The notes: generated from the letters alone by a model not told the origin. Numbered from the stretch's first letter, positions 1-9,829 are shown. The stretch: DNA of 64,000 bases from Arenibacter sp. ARW7G5Y1 (GCF_003201775.1 NZ_QJJZ01000001.1:629233-693232); one strand, 5' to 3'. Program-made: numbers and translations.

Positions 1-620
1 CCATAGAATGGGTAACAGCTAAACTTAAAGAAGTGGATATTCCTTATATCTATGTTGCTGGCAATCATGATTGGCATTATGAGGGTATGGAAGGTCCATT
101 GGAAGATTTAAGGGACACATGGATAAATAAAAGATTGCTTTCCTTGTATCAAGGCAATCATCCATTAATGGCGGCATATGATGTCAAAGGAATTCGATTC
201 TTGGCCATTGACAATTCTACCTATCAAATAAGTAAGGAACAGTTGAATTTTTTTAAAGAACATGTTGCCAGCAATGTTCCTTTGATACTTTTGGTGCATA
301 TACCTATGTACGCTCCAGGGAAATCCATTGGTTTTGGATGCGGTAATCCGGATTGGGGAGCTTCTTCCGATAGAAATTTTGAGTTGGAAGGACGACTTAG
401 GTGGCCAGAATCGGGACATTCCAAGACGACCTTTAATTTTCATAAGGCAGTGTTTTCGGCACCAAATCTCATGGGTATATTTTCAGGACATATTCATCGA
501 TTTTCATTGGAATCGCTAAAGGGAAAACCTCAAATAGTAAGCGATGATAATGCCAGTGGAGGATATTTGGATGTAAATTTTATGCCCTTGGAACCAAAGG
601 ATCGGTCTCTTATTTTTTAG
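1..620 (+). CDS. Metallophosphoesterase (calcineurin-like), 5' truncated by window edge
   Basis: The reading frame is open to the left edge, so the start lies outside the window. Two family signatures are visible: GNHDW near the start of the visible part (second metal-binding block), then LVHIPMY and GHIHR near the end (histidine metal ligands). These define the calcineurin-like phosphoesterase fold, which hydrolyses phosphate mono- or diesters with a two-metal centre. The substrate cannot be told. It ends 60 bp before an exported FAD oxidoreductase on the same strand and may share its transcript, hinting at a catabolic role. The family call is firm; the role is open. Confidence 0.85.
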   Translation, partial: IEWVTAKLKEVDIPYIYVAGNHDWHYEGMEGPLEDLRDTWINKRLLSLYQGNHPLMAAYDVKGIRFLAIDNSTYQISKEQLNFFKEHVASNVPLILLVHIPMYAPGKSIGFGCGNPDWGASSDRNFELEGRLRWPESGHSKTTFNFHKAVFSAPNLMGIFSGHIHRFSLESLKGKPQIVSDDNASGGYLDVNFMPLEPKDRSLIF

Positions 621-680
621 GATTCAAATTATCGCAATTAAAGTTTTGAAGAGTGAATGTATAATAGTTAAAAAGAAAGA

Positions 681-2405
681 ATGTTTGGAATCTATCATCA
701 ATTGAACGTAAAAAATTATGCTATTAGGTTAATCCTATGTTTGTCTTTGGGATTTGTGACTTTAATGGCAAATGGTCAGACCAAGAAATACGATATTGTT
801 ATTTATGGCGGAACTTCCGCAGGTGTAGCCGCTGCCCTGCAGAGTAGTAGAATGGGCAAGTCCGTAGTGCTTATAGAACCTACCAATCGTATAGGAGGTC
901 TTACCACTGGGGGCCTTGGCCAGACAGATATTGGGAACAAGCAGGCCATTGGTGGGATTTCCAGGGAATTTTATGAGAACATCAAAAAATATTACGACAA
1001 TCCCAAAAATTGGAAATGGGAGAGGAGATCGGAGTACAAGGACGGAGGTCAGACCCGTACCGAAGAGGGGGAACCGACCATGTGGACCTTTGAACCTTCG
1101 GCAGCTCTTGAAGTATATAGGGCCTTGATGGACAATGAGAAAATAAAAATGGTATACAACGAACGGTTGAACCGGGAAACGGGGGTCAAAAAAGTAGATG
1201 GCAAAATTGAGTCGATCACCATGGAAAGCGGCAAGACCTTTAAGGGGAAGGTGTTTTTGGACACCACTTATGAAGGGGATCTTATGGCTTCTGCCGGGGT
1301 TTCCTATGCCGTGGGCAGGGAAAGCAACGAGGAATATGGGGAGACCTTGAACGGGGTACAGGCCAACAGCATAAATACCTCCTTGACTGGGCTTGTTTCA
1401 AAAAATGCCTTCAACCACAATTTTATTCCCGGGGTGGATCCCTATGTCATAAAAGGGGATCCTACAAGTGGCCTTTTACCAAATGTCAATGAAAAACCGG
1501 GTTTGGAGGGCGAAGGCGATAAAAAGATTCAGGCCTACTGCTTTAGGATGTGCCTGACCGATCATCCGGAAAACCGCATCCCCTTCCAAAAGCCAGCAAA
1601 TTATGATGAGGTCAATTATGAACTGCTTTTTCGTAATTACGAGGCCAGAAAGGGTCCCATTAGGGAGATGTATGGCTATGGGAGTTCGTTATTGCCTTGG
1701 ATAAACTCAAGTATGCCCAATAGAAAAACGGATACGAACAACAAGTTTGGCTTTTCTACCGATTATATCGGCAGGAACTATGACTATCCAGAGGCCTCCT
1801 ATGCGGAACGTGAAAAGATCATAGAGGAGCATAGGAACTACCAGATGGGGCTTATGTGGACTCTGGCCAATCATCCAAGAATTCCGGAAGAAGTGCGTGA
1901 AGAAGCTTCCAGATGGGGTACTACCAAGGATGAATTTGAAAGGGCCGATGGGTGGCAGCAACAACTTTATGTACGGGAAGCCAGGAGGATGATCAGTGAT
2001 TACGTGATGACCCAAAAAAATTGTGAGGCATTGGTAGTGGCCGAGGATGCCATAGGATTGGCCGCCTATGGTATGGATTCCCATAATGTACAGCGATATG
2101 TGGATGCCAATGGTTTTGTTCAAAATGAGGGCAATGTAGAGGCACATGGCTTTAAGCCCTATCCCATTAGCTACAGGTCCTTGGTGCCCAAAAAGGAAGA
2201 ATGTACCAACCTAATTGTACCGGTCTGTGTAAGTTCCACACACATTGCCTTTGGATCTATCCGTATGGAGCCGGTATTTATGGTCCTGGGGCAATCGGCG
2301 GCTACAGCAGCAGCTCTGGCCATAGATGGCAATACCCATGTTCAGGATGTGCGCTATGCCAAACTAAAGGAGCAACTCCTTAAAGATGGTCAAAGAATAA
2401 AATAA
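681..2405 (+). CDS. Exported FAD-dependent oxidoreductase (FAD_oxidored family), copy 1
   Basis: This 574-residue protein has an N-terminal hydrophobic signal segment (about residues 15-33) followed by a Rossmann dinucleotide motif, [11 protein letters not shown], then a basic residue and a strand ending in an acidic residue (VVLIEP). The GGLTTGGLG block and the conserved [10 protein letters not shown] block match the PF12831 FAD_oxidored family, often labelled 'xanthan lyase' in Bacteroidota by weak homology. The protein is probably periplasmic or exported. It is a clear paralogue of the next gene, with colinear motifs throughout. The substrate is unknown; the adjacent sialidase suggests a sugar or glycan. 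The xanthan lyase name should not be trusted. Confidence 0.85.
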   Translation: MFGIYHQLNVKNYAIRLILCLSLGFVTLMANGQTKKYDIVIYGGTSAGVAAALQSSRMGKSVVLIEPTNRIGGLTTGGLGQTDIGNKQAIGGISREFYENIKKYYDNPKNWKWERRSEYKDGGQTRTEEGEPTMWTFEPSAALEVYRALMDNEKIKMVYNERLNRETGVKKVDGKIESITMESGKTFKGKVFLDTTYEGDLMASAGVSYAVGRESNEEYGETLNGVQANSINTSLTGLVSKNAFNHNFIPGVDPYVIKGDPTSGLLPNVNEKPGLEGEGDKKIQAYCFRMCLTDHPENRIPFQKPANYDEVNYELLFRNYEARKGPIREMYGYGSSLLPWINSSMPNRKTDTNNKFGFSTDYIGRNYDYPEASYAEREKIIEEHRNYQMGLMWTLANHPRIPEEVREEASRWGTTKDEFERADGWQQQLYVREARRMISDYVMTQKNCEALVVAEDAIGLAAYGMDSHNVQRYVDANGFVQNEGNVEAHGFKPYPISYRSLVPKKEECTNLIVPVCVSSTHIAFGSIRMEPVFMVLGQSAATAAALAIDGNTHVQDVRYAKLKEQLLKDGQRIK

Positions 2406-2445
2406 GTTGTAATTTCCCACTAGACCCAGTTCAACAACCAAAAAA

Positions 2446-4116
2446 ATGAAGCAAAAAAGACAGCCTTTTAATTTTACCCTTATCCTGGTATTTGTTGGAA
2501 TGATTGGACTCACAGGGTGCAAACAGTCCGTAGAAAAGAGTAGCACGGTAGCTACGGCAGATATCATTATTTACGGTGGTACTTCCGCGGCTATTTCCGC
2601 GGCGGTGGAAGCAAAGCGGTCCGGGAAATCGGTTGTTGTGGTGTCGCCCGATACCCATTTGGGGGGACTGTCCTCGGGTGGGCTGGGCTTTACCGACACA
2701 GGGGATAAGAGTGTTATAGGTGGGCTGGCCAGGGAGTTCTACCATAGGGTCTGGCAACATTACAATACGGAAGAGGCCTGGGTCTGGCAAGAAAAAGAGG
2801 AATATGGCAATAAGGGTCAAGGTACCCCTGCCATGGACGGGGAGAACAGGACCATGTGGATCTTTGAACCACATGTGGCGGAAAAGGTATTTGAGGAGTT
2901 GGTACGGGAAGAACAGATCAGGGTAGATCGTGATGAATGGTTGGATAGGGAAAACGGGGTAAAGATGAAGGATGGAAACATAGTTTCAATTACCACCCTA
3001 TCAGGAAAAACGTATTCAGGTAAAATGTTCTTGGACACTACCTATGAAGGGGATCTAATGGCCGCAGCAGGCGTTAGTTATCATGTGGGCAGGGAAGGCA
3101 GGGAAGTTTATGGGGAAGAATGGAATGGGGTGCAGACCGGGGTCTTGCACCATAAGCATTGGTTCCGATCGGACATTTCCCCTTATGTAGTTCCAGGAGA
3201 CCCTAGCAGTGGTCTTTTGCCCAAGGTGTCAGGAGAGAATCCTGGTGAAAGGCACAGCGGTGATGATAAGATCCAAGCCTATTGTTTTAGAATGTGTATG
3301 ACAGATCATCCTGAAAATAGGATTCCTTTTCCAAAACCAGAAGATTACGATTCCTTGAATTATGAACTCCTGGCCCGGGTCTTGGAAACGGGAAGAAAGG
3401 ATTGGTTCGAAAAGTTTGATCCCATACCAAACCACAAAACCGATACCAATAACCACGGTCCTTTTAGTAGTGATAACATTGGTATGAATTACGACTATCC
3501 GGAGGCCACTTATGAAAGAAGAAATGAGATCATAAAGGAGCATGAAAATTATCAAAAGGGATTGCTCTGGTTTGTTGCCAATGACCCTAGGGTACCGGAA
3601 GATATACGGACCGAAATGCAAAAATGGGGTTTGGCCAAGGATGAATTTATAGATAATGACCACTGGCCACATCAGATATATGTAAGGGAGGCCAGGCGTA
3701 TGGTCGGGGAGTTTGTCATGACAGAGAAGGAGCTTTTAAAGAAAAGTCCCACTCCCAATCCGATCGGTTTGGGATCTTATACCATGGATTCACATAATGT
3801 ACAACGCTATGTAACACCTGAGGGCTTTGTACAGAATGAAGGGGATATAGGGGTGGGGACCAATGGTCCTTACACCATTTCCTATGGATCTTTGGTGCCA
3901 AAGAAGGAAGAATGTAAGAACCTCCTGGTGCCGGTTTGCGTTTCTTCAAGCCATATCGCCTTTGGCTCTATTAGAATGGAACCTGTATTTATGATTTTGG
4001 GTCAATCGGCTGCTGCTGCGGCCGTGTTGGCAATTGATGAAAATACTGCTGTTCAGGATGTTGATTACCATAAGCTTAAAGACGTTTTGCAGGCTAAGGG
4101 TCAAATTGTGGAATGA
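2446..4116 (+). CDS. FAD-dependent oxidoreductase lipoprotein (FAD_oxidored family), copy 2
   Basis: This 556-residue protein parallels its upstream neighbour along its whole length: GGTSAAISAAVEA for FAD binding, [37 protein letters not shown] and a C-terminal SIRMEPVFM block. It differs at the N-terminus, which has a lipobox (LTGC, Cys25), so it is probably a lipoprotein while copy 1 has a plain signal peptide. Only 40 bp separate the two genes, so they are very likely co-transcribed. The pair looks like an old tandem duplication with divergent localisation. The oxidised substrate is unknown. Confidence 0.85.
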   Translation: MKQKRQPFNFTLILVFVGMIGLTGCKQSVEKSSTVATADIIIYGGTSAAISAAVEAKRSGKSVVVVSPDTHLGGLSSGGLGFTDTGDKSVIGGLAREFYHRVWQHYNTEEAWVWQEKEEYGNKGQGTPAMDGENRTMWIFEPHVAEKVFEELVREEQIRVDRDEWLDRENGVKMKDGNIVSITTLSGKTYSGKMFLDTTYEGDLMAAAGVSYHVGREGREVYGEEWNGVQTGVLHHKHWFRSDISPYVVPGDPSSGLLPKVSGENPGERHSGDDKIQAYCFRMCMTDHPENRIPFPKPEDYDSLNYELLARVLETGRKDWFEKFDPIPNHKTDTNNHGPFSSDNIGMNYDYPEATYERRNEIIKEHENYQKGLLWFVANDPRVPEDIRTEMQKWGLAKDEFIDNDHWPHQIYVREARRMVGEFVMTEKELLKKSPTPNPIGLGSYTMDSHNVQRYVTPEGFVQNEGDIGVGTNGPYTISYGSLVPKKEECKNLLVPVCVSSSHIAFGSIRMEPVFMILGQSAAAAAVLAIDENTAVQDVDYHKLKDVLQAKGQIVE

Positions 4117-4183
4117 TGTTGTCTTATATTTATGGTAGTATAAAATTATAATAGTAATTTCTCCAAATTAATGAAATAACAAA

Positions 4184-5344
4184 ATGACTTATTCCAAATT
4201 ATTTTTAAAGCATGCCTCTATATTCGCTATTGTAGGTCTTCTGACATTTCCTCTTGCTTCCCAAACCCCAAAAGGGGAAAAAGAGGGAGGAAAAATGTTG
4301 AATTATATTTTTGAAGGAGGAAAAGAAGGTTATCAGTGTTTTCGGATTCCTGCGGTGGTCACTACGGTAAAGGGTGCTATCTTGGCTTTTGCGGAGGGTA
4401 GGAAAAATGGCTGTAGCGATACCGGAAGTATCGATTTGGTAATGAAGCGGTCAACAGATGGAGGTGAAACTTGGGGTAAATTGGAAGTACTGTGGCACGA
4501 TGAAGGAAATACCTGCGGAAACCCTTCACCTGTAGTAGATCGTACAACAGGGGATATTTTTTTATTGTCTACCTGGAATTTGGGAGAAGACCATGAATCG
4601 GAAATTATAGCCCAAAAGAGCAAGGACACTCGTAGGGTATTTGTGCTAAAATCTGAAAATGACGGTAAGAGTTGGAGTAGGCCTGTGGAAATCACTACCG
4701 ATGTAAAACTACCCAATTGGACATGGTATGCCACAGGACCAGGGTCGGGTATTCAAATTCTTGGAGGCAAGTATAAGGATAGGTTGGTGATAGCCAGTGA
4801 TCATATTGAGGCGGTAACCAAAAAGTATTATTCACATACCATTTTTTCCGATGATCACGGTGCTACCTGGGAGTTGGGAGGAAGTACTCCCCTTGATCAG
4901 GTAAACGAATGTGAGGTAGTGGAACTTTCCGATCACAGACTCCTGCTCAATATGCGTAATTATGATCGGCAGATGAGCAGCAGACAACTTGCCTATAGCG
5001 ATGACGGAGGGGAATCGTGGAAGGATATGTACCATCATGAGTCTTTGATAGAACCAATTTGTCAGGCCAGTACCTTGCGATTTGATTTTATGGGTCAGGT
5101 TTATATCCTTTTCGCCAATCCGGCCGATATTAAAAATAGAATAAATATGACGCTGAGGCTTAGTAGCGATGATGGAAAATCTTGGCCCATTGAAAAACAA
5201 ATATTCCCAGGCCCTTCGGCTTATTCGGATTTAACAGCTAGGGATGGGGAATGTCTTGGTATTTTGTACGAAGGTGGGCGGGAAAGTGCCTATCAGGGAA
5301 TCATATGGGAGACAGTAAATATAAGGGAACTCCTTGGGAAGTAA
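4184..5344 (+). CDS. Exo-alpha-sialidase (GH33, BNR/Asp-box repeats)
   Basis: This 386-residue enzyme begins with a signal peptide (residues 1-26 or so). It carries the FRIP motif (FRIPAVV), whose Arg binds the sialic acid carboxylate, followed by GCSDTGSIDLV with the acid/base Asp. Five Asp boxes are seen: STDGGETW, SENDGKSW, SDDHGATW, SDDGGESW and SSDDGKSW. The NECEVVEL glutamate and GPSAYSDL tyrosine match the nucleophile pair, and further conserved Arg residues are in MRNYDR and TLRLS. All catalytic positions look intact, so cleavage of terminal sialic acids in the periplasm or outside is expected. It follows the two FAD oxidoreductases by 67 bp. No neuraminate lyase or transporter is in the visible part. 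Confidence 0.9.
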   Translation: MTYSKLFLKHASIFAIVGLLTFPLASQTPKGEKEGGKMLNYIFEGGKEGYQCFRIPAVVTTVKGAILAFAEGRKNGCSDTGSIDLVMKRSTDGGETWGKLEVLWHDEGNTCGNPSPVVDRTTGDIFLLSTWNLGEDHESEIIAQKSKDTRRVFVLKSENDGKSWSRPVEITTDVKLPNWTWYATGPGSGIQILGGKYKDRLVIASDHIEAVTKKYYSHTIFSDDHGATWELGGSTPLDQVNECEVVELSDHRLLLNMRNYDRQMSSRQLAYSDDGGESWKDMYHHESLIEPICQASTLRFDFMGQVYILFANPADIKNRINMTLRLSSDDGKSWPIEKQIFPGPSAYSDLTARDGECLGILYEGGRESAYQGIIWETVNIRELLGK

Positions 5345-5409
5345 TGTCCTTAAGGCAGATCTATTGGAGAGCAAAGGTTGACGAAAAGTTGAAAAAGACG
5401 ATAAAATAA

Positions 5410-5436
5410 AAAAGCCCTTGATAATCAAGGGCTTTT
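5410..5436. terminator. Bidirectional intrinsic terminator between sialidase and tRNA-Phe
   Basis: A perfect 12-bp stem (AAAAGCCCTTGA with TCAAGGGCTTTT) closes a 3-nt loop, with flanking A and T tracts. It lies between the 3' end of the sialidase (+) and the 3' end of the tRNA (-) and can serve both. Confidence 0.8.
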
Positions 5437-5440
5437 GAGG

Positions 5441-5513
5441 TGGTGCCTCCAGGAATCGAACCAGGGACACATGGATTTTCAGTCCATTGCTCTACCAACT
5501 GAGCTAAGGCACC
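5441..5513 (-). tRNA. tRNA-Phe (GAA)
   Basis: On the minus strand a 73-nt cloverleaf reads from GGTGCCT to AGGCACC plus discriminator A. The D arm (GCTCAGTTGGTAGAGC), the anticodon arm with CTGAAAA giving anticodon GAA, and the T loop TTCGATT are all in place. The CCA end is not fully encoded (CC then T), so it must be added after transcription. The T stem has one U-U mismatch at positions 51/63. The terminator-like hairpin lies just downstream. Confidence 0.95.
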
Positions 5514-5614
5514 AAACGCTGTAAGCGGGTGCAAATATAAATTCAAATTTAGGATATACAAACAAAAATGAAAAAAAAGGCTTTTGTTTTTTTAAGTTTT
5601 TTGATCTTTACAGT

Positions 5615-6343
5615 ATGAACTTGATTGTAGATGTGGGTAATACCCTAATAAAAATGGCGGTTTTCGATAGTGATAAAATCATTTCCTATCGAAAAATTCC
5701 AATGGCAGATTTTGCAAAAAATGTGAAATCAATTTTTTCCGAGTACTTTCTCATACAAAATGCCATTGTTTCCAACGTAGGAGCAATTGGCCATGAGGAA
5801 ATAGCCATGTTATGCGTCTTTTGTAAAGTTCATGTCCTTAGTTCCACCTCCAAAACCCCTTTTAAAAATTCCTATGCCACTCCCCAGACCCTAGGTGTAG
5901 ACCGGATTGCCCTGGCTACAGCAGCCTTTTATCATAACCCTAAAGGAAACACCTTGGTCATAGATGCGGGCACTTGTGTTACCTATGATGTAGTTAACGA
6001 CTACGGAGAATATTTGGGCGGAGCCATATCACCGGGAATAACCATGAGATACAAGGCCATGCACGAACAAACTTCCAAATTGCCTTTGTTGAAAAAAAAA
6101 GCCATTGTGGATTTTATTGGAAACACTACTGAAACAAGCATGCATAGTGGTGTAGTCAACGGTATTTGCAATGAAATTGATGGGGTTATTGATCAATATC
6201 GGGGTAGATTTGTCAATTTAACAGTTATTTTAACAGGAGGTGATGCTCAATTTTTGTCAAAACGATTAAAAAATACCATATTTGCGCATTCTAAATTTCT
6301 CCTGTTGGGGTTATACCATTTGTTAGAATACAACAAGCGCTAG
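5615..6343 (+). CDS. coaX: Type III pantothenate kinase
   Basis: CoaX phosphorylates pantothenate, the first step of coenzyme A synthesis. This 242-residue protein has the ASKHA-fold signatures of the type III family: DVGNT at residues 6-10 (phosphate 1 loop), LGVDR, DAGTCVTYD and GGAISPG. The length is normal. The ATG is the first in the frame after an AT-rich leader. Its TAG stop abuts directly on the ATG of the next gene, so it probably heads an operon leading to lptC. Confidence 0.95.
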   Translation: MNLIVDVGNTLIKMAVFDSDKIISYRKIPMADFAKNVKSIFSEYFLIQNAIVSNVGAIGHEEIAMLCVFCKVHVLSSTSKTPFKNSYATPQTLGVDRIALATAAFYHNPKGNTLVIDAGTCVTYDVVNDYGEYLGGAISPGITMRYKAMHEQTSKLPLLKKKAIVDFIGNTTETSMHSGVVNGICNEIDGVIDQYRGRFVNLTVILTGGDAQFLSKRLKNTIFAHSKFLLLGLYHLLEYNKR

Positions 6344-7606
6344 ATGATCAAAAATATTATTATTGCAATTTTATGCATAACTTCGGTAAGCATATATGCT
6401 CAGAATAGTACTGCTTCCCCTTATTCCTATTTTGGTGTTGGGGATTTAAGGGCTACAGGCACAGTGGAGAATCAAATGATGGGCGGGTTGAGTGTTTATA
6501 CGGATAGTATTCACATTAGCCTTAATAACCCCGCTGCATATAGTAAGCTGAGGTTGACGACCTATACTGCAGGGATGTCCCGAAAAAATTACAGGTTTGA
6601 AAGTAATGATCTAAAGGAAAATGCCTCTATCTCAAATTTGGACTATTTGTCTTTAGGGTTTAATCTGGGCAAGGGCTTTGGTTTTGGCTTTGGTATTATG
6701 CCCTACTCATCCGTAGGGTACAATTTTCAATCCGAAAGAACTTCTTCCCAAGGATCGGTATTGGAATCGTTTAACGGTGAAGGAGGGTTAAACCGGGTGT
6801 ATATCTCTGTTGGATATGAACTTTTCAAAAACCTAAGTATAGGAGTTACCAGTAATTTTAATTTTGGGAACCAGAATACCAATAGCTATCAGACTATTGA
6901 AGATGTGCAGTTAGGGTCTTTCAATAGGATAGAATCTAGAATAAAGGGCTTCGACTTTAATTTTGGAGCTAGTTTTACACCGACCATCGACGAAAAACAT
7001 ACTCTTTTTACCAGCCTTGTAATAAACACCCAGGCCAATTTGGTTTCCGAAAATACTAGGACCATAGGTTCCTTTTCCACTGTTAGTGGTAGGGATATTG
7101 AAGTTTTGGAAGTGGATTTGGAAGCTCAGGGTTTGGCGCGTACAGGGGTGCAGATCCCAACCACCGCCACATTGGGGTTAGGTTATGGCCAGGATAGAAA
7201 GTGGTTCTTGGGGGCCGAGTACAGTTTTCAGGGATTGAGCTCTTTTGAGAACGAGCTTTCGCCTTCCAGTAATTTGGAATACAAAAATGCCCAGACCTAC
7301 CGGCTTGGAGGATATTATATCCCCGATTACACTTCATTTACAAGTTATTTGAAAAGGGTTACCTATAGGGCCGGAGCAAAGGCCTCCAAATCGGGAATAG
7401 TGGTAGATAATAAGGAGATTAATGATTTTGGCATAACTTTTGGAATAGGTTTACCACTGGGACGTAATCTTTCAAATATTAACCTTGGCTTTGAACTTGG
7501 AAAAAGAGGAACCAAATATGGGGACTTGGTTGAGGAAAATTATTTCAAAGTTAATGTGGGCCTATCTTTAAACGATAAATGGTTCATACCGAGAAAAATT
7601 AATTAA
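6344..7606 (+). CDS. Putative outer membrane beta-barrel protein
   Basis: This 420-residue protein has a signal peptide (about 19 residues, cleaving near YAQ) followed by long runs of alternating hydrophobic/aromatic segments rich in Gly, Ser and Asn, with a hydrophobic C-terminal strand. The SPYSYFGVGDL opening and the 'NPAAYS' motif resemble FadL/PorV-like outer membrane proteins of Bacteroidota. No enzymatic motif is seen. It is fused to coaX with zero spacing and lies upstream of a TPR protein and lptC, consistent with an envelope role. Transport substrate unknown. Confidence 0.6.
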   Translation: MIKNIIIAILCITSVSIYAQNSTASPYSYFGVGDLRATGTVENQMMGGLSVYTDSIHISLNNPAAYSKLRLTTYTAGMSRKNYRFESNDLKENASISNLDYLSLGFNLGKGFGFGFGIMPYSSVGYNFQSERTSSQGSVLESFNGEGGLNRVYISVGYELFKNLSIGVTSNFNFGNQNTNSYQTIEDVQLGSFNRIESRIKGFDFNFGASFTPTIDEKHTLFTSLVINTQANLVSENTRTIGSFSTVSGRDIEVLEVDLEAQGLARTGVQIPTTATLGLGYGQDRKWFLGAEYSFQGLSSFENELSPSSNLEYKNAQTYRLGGYYIPDYTSFTSYLKRVTYRAGAKASKSGIVVDNKEINDFGITFGIGLPLGRNLSNINLGFELGKRGTKYGDLVEENYFKVNVGLSLNDKWFIPRKIN

Positions 7607-7644
7607 AAATTATTACTTTAACCACCTTAAAAATAAACAGACAG

Positions 7645-9015
7645 ATGAAAAAGAAACTCTACATCACAGCGATTGCCGCCATGGGATATGTGGGTTTAGG
7701 GCTTTCCCAAGCTCAAAATCCGGAGTGTATGACCAATCTTTCCATTTACACCGAACATGTGAAAGTTAAGAATTATGAGGCTGCCTATACACCATGGAAA
7801 ATGGTATACGAAAATTGTCCTACCTTAAATTGGGCCAATATTTTATATGGGGAACGAATATTAAAGGATAGGTTAGGGAAATCTACCGGTGCAGATAAGA
7901 CGGCCAATATCACGGCCTTAATAGAGTTATATGATAATAGGGCAAAATACTTCCCTGCCAAGACAGACCTTGCCGAGACCATTATAGATAAGGTTTTGTT
8001 GAAGTATGATGAAAAAATGATTACCGATGAGGAAATCTATACTCAACTAGACAAGGCTTTTACAGAGGATAAGGCAAATTTTAAAAACCCTAAAGCGCTA
8101 TACTTATATTTCTCCAGCTTGGTAGATCTAAACAGTGCCGGTAAAAGGGATTTGGAGGAAGTTTTTGAGAAATATGACAATATTACCGAAAAAATTGAAG
8201 AAGAAAATGAAAAGCTTACAGAGGTTATAACGAAACTTCTTCCTAAAGAAGATGCGGGTACCTTGACTTCAAAAGAGAAAAAACAATTGAGCTCTTATAA
8301 TAGTTATTCTGAAAGTTATGGTAAAATAGCTGAAAGTATTGATAGCAAATTGGGTGCTTTGGCCAATTGTGAAAACTTAATTCCTTTGTACAAAAAGAAT
8401 TTTGAATCTAAAAAAGGAGATATAACCTGGATTAAGAGAGCTGTAGGAAGAATGTACAGTAAAGAGTGTACTGAAGATCCATTGTTCAAACAACTTTTTG
8501 AAGTGCAGTTGGCTTTGGAGCCATCAGCCAGTGCATATATGTATGGTGGGGCACTTAAGAATAATGCCGGTGATACCAGTGGGGCCATTGCAGATTTTAA
8601 CAAGGCATTGGAGCTGGAAACCGATTCCAAGAAAAAATCCAACATCGCATATAAAATAGCTACTAGCTACAGAAGAGGTAGTAAGTCTACGGCTAGGAGT
8701 TATGCGCAAAAAGCAATAGATGCCAATCCTTCCAACGGTAAGGCTTATTTGTTGATTGCCAGTTTGTATGCCAGTAGTGCCAATGAATGTGGTAGTACCC
8801 CTTTCGAGAAAAGGGCTATCTACTGGAAGGCTGAAGATTTGGCCCGACAGGCAGGTCGTGTGGATCCGGCCCTAAGTGGCAGGGCAAGTCAGGCTGCTGC
8901 AAGTTACAGAGCCAAGGCACCGTCCAAAACGGATATATTTAACTCCGGTATGGCCGGTAAAACAGTAAGTTTCTCATGTTGGGTAGGTGGTAGTGTAAAA
9001 GTGCCCAACCTATAA
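7645..9015 (+). CDS. Exported tetratricopeptide-repeat protein
   Basis: This 456-residue protein has a signal peptide (about residues 1-22) and mostly helical sequence. TPR-like pairs are visible in the C-terminal half, for example around SAYMYGGALKNNAGD with the following AIADFNKALELE, then AKSYAQKA-like and AYLLIASLYA segments. A middle segment (roughly residues 165-200) is rich in Glu and Lys and looks coiled-coil. It sits 1 bp before lptC in a seven-gene plus-strand run. A scaffold role in the periplasm is likely; the partner is unknown. Confidence 0.7.
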   Translation: MKKKLYITAIAAMGYVGLGLSQAQNPECMTNLSIYTEHVKVKNYEAAYTPWKMVYENCPTLNWANILYGERILKDRLGKSTGADKTANITALIELYDNRAKYFPAKTDLAETIIDKVLLKYDEKMITDEEIYTQLDKAFTEDKANFKNPKALYLYFSSLVDLNSAGKRDLEEVFEKYDNITEKIEEENEKLTEVITKLLPKEDAGTLTSKEKKQLSSYNSYSESYGKIAESIDSKLGALANCENLIPLYKKNFESKKGDITWIKRAVGRMYSKECTEDPLFKQLFEVQLALEPSASAYMYGGALKNNAGDTSGAIADFNKALELETDSKKKSNIAYKIATSYRRGSKSTARSYAQKAIDANPSNGKAYLLIASLYASSANECGSTPFEKRAIYWKAEDLARQAGRVDPALSGRASQAAASYRAKAPSKTDIFNSGMAGKTVSFSCWVGGSVKVPNL

Positions 9016-9016
9016 G

Positions 9017-9631
9017 ATGAAAAAAAGAAATTTATATAATTTAAGGAGCATTGCCATAGTTTTATCTATGGCAATGCTTTTTTTTTCCTGTGCCGATAAT
9101 TATAAGAGAGTTGGGGACGAGGCAATTAAAAAGATATTTCCAAGTGCGGTTGCTGAGGACTTTACCCTAACTTATACGGAGACCGATGAGCTTGAAAAAA
9201 ATGAAGGGGTAGTTGCCGCACATATTGTTGCCGTGTTAAAAAGCCCGGTCAGCAATGAGTTTGATAACCAGCCTTTTCCCTATACAACATTTCCCGAGGG
9301 ACTTGTTTTGGAGTTTTTTGACGAAAAAGGTGAAAAGAGTACGGTTACGGCAGATTATGGAATTATTTATTCCAGTACTAATTTAATAGATTTGCAAGGT
9401 AATGTGGTGATGGAATCCAGTGATGGTAAAAAACTGGAAGCACCACAATTATATTGGGATAGGGCCAATGATTGGATTTTTACCCAGCGGAAATTTAAAT
9501 ACACCAATCCAGAGGAAGGAACCATAATGGATGGCGAGGGAATGGACTTTAATAGGAATTTTACCTTTTTTAATGCCAATAAGACCTATGGATATATGAG
9601 TATAAAAGAAAAGAAGATAGAAAATGATTAA
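9017..9631 (+). CDS. lptC: LPS export ABC transporter periplasmic protein LptC
   Basis: LptC links the inner-membrane LptBFG transporter to the periplasmic bridge that carries LPS outwards. This 204-residue protein begins with a lipobox (FFSC, Cys25), the usual Bacteroidota form, whereas E. coli LptC has a membrane helix. The body shows the OstA-like beta-jellyroll pattern: LEFFDEKGEKSTVTADYG, then LIDLQGNVVMES and DGKKLEAPQLYWD. It starts 1 bp after the TPR gene and overlaps the next small gene by 8 bp, so it is translationally coupled. Confidence 0.88.
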   Translation: MKKRNLYNLRSIAIVLSMAMLFFSCADNYKRVGDEAIKKIFPSAVAEDFTLTYTETDELEKNEGVVAAHIVAVLKSPVSNEFDNQPFPYTTFPEGLVLEFFDEKGEKSTVTADYGIIYSSTNLIDLQGNVVMESSDGKKLEAPQLYWDRANDWIFTQRKFKYTNPEEGTIMDGEGMDFNRNFTFFNANKTYGYMSIKEKKIEND

Positions 9632-9827
9632 GATTTTAAGATATACGGAGTACCTTTATTTGGCTGTGGCCGTAGTTTCCATTTTTGAAATTTACGAACA
9701 GTGGAACATAGATAGGCAAAGGGCTTATTTATTTGTTTTCTTTGCGATAGTTTCTATAGGGATGTTCATTTTTAAAAAAACCTACAGGAAAAGGTTCGAG
9801 GAGCGTCAAAAAAACAATAAACAATAA
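9624..9827 (+). CDS. Small conserved membrane protein, unknown function
   Basis: This 67-residue protein has two hydrophobic segments (about residues 10-24 and 34-49) and a basic C-terminal tail (TYRKRFEERQKNNKQ). It overlaps the end of lptC by 8 bp and ends 2 bp before the CNNM/CBS gene, so it is a genuine operon member despite its size. It may assist the lptC product or the following transporter-like protein; nothing in the sequence decides this. Confidence 0.7.
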   Translation: MIKILRYTEYLYLAVAVVSIFEIYEQWNIDRQRAYLFVFFAIVSIGMFIFKKTYRKRFEERQKNNKQ

Positions 9828-9829
9828 TC

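Noticed and set aside
681-4116. Xanthan lyase annotation for the two FAD proteins
   Set aside because: The visible motifs are of FAD-dependent oxidoreductases; no polysaccharide lyase signature is present.
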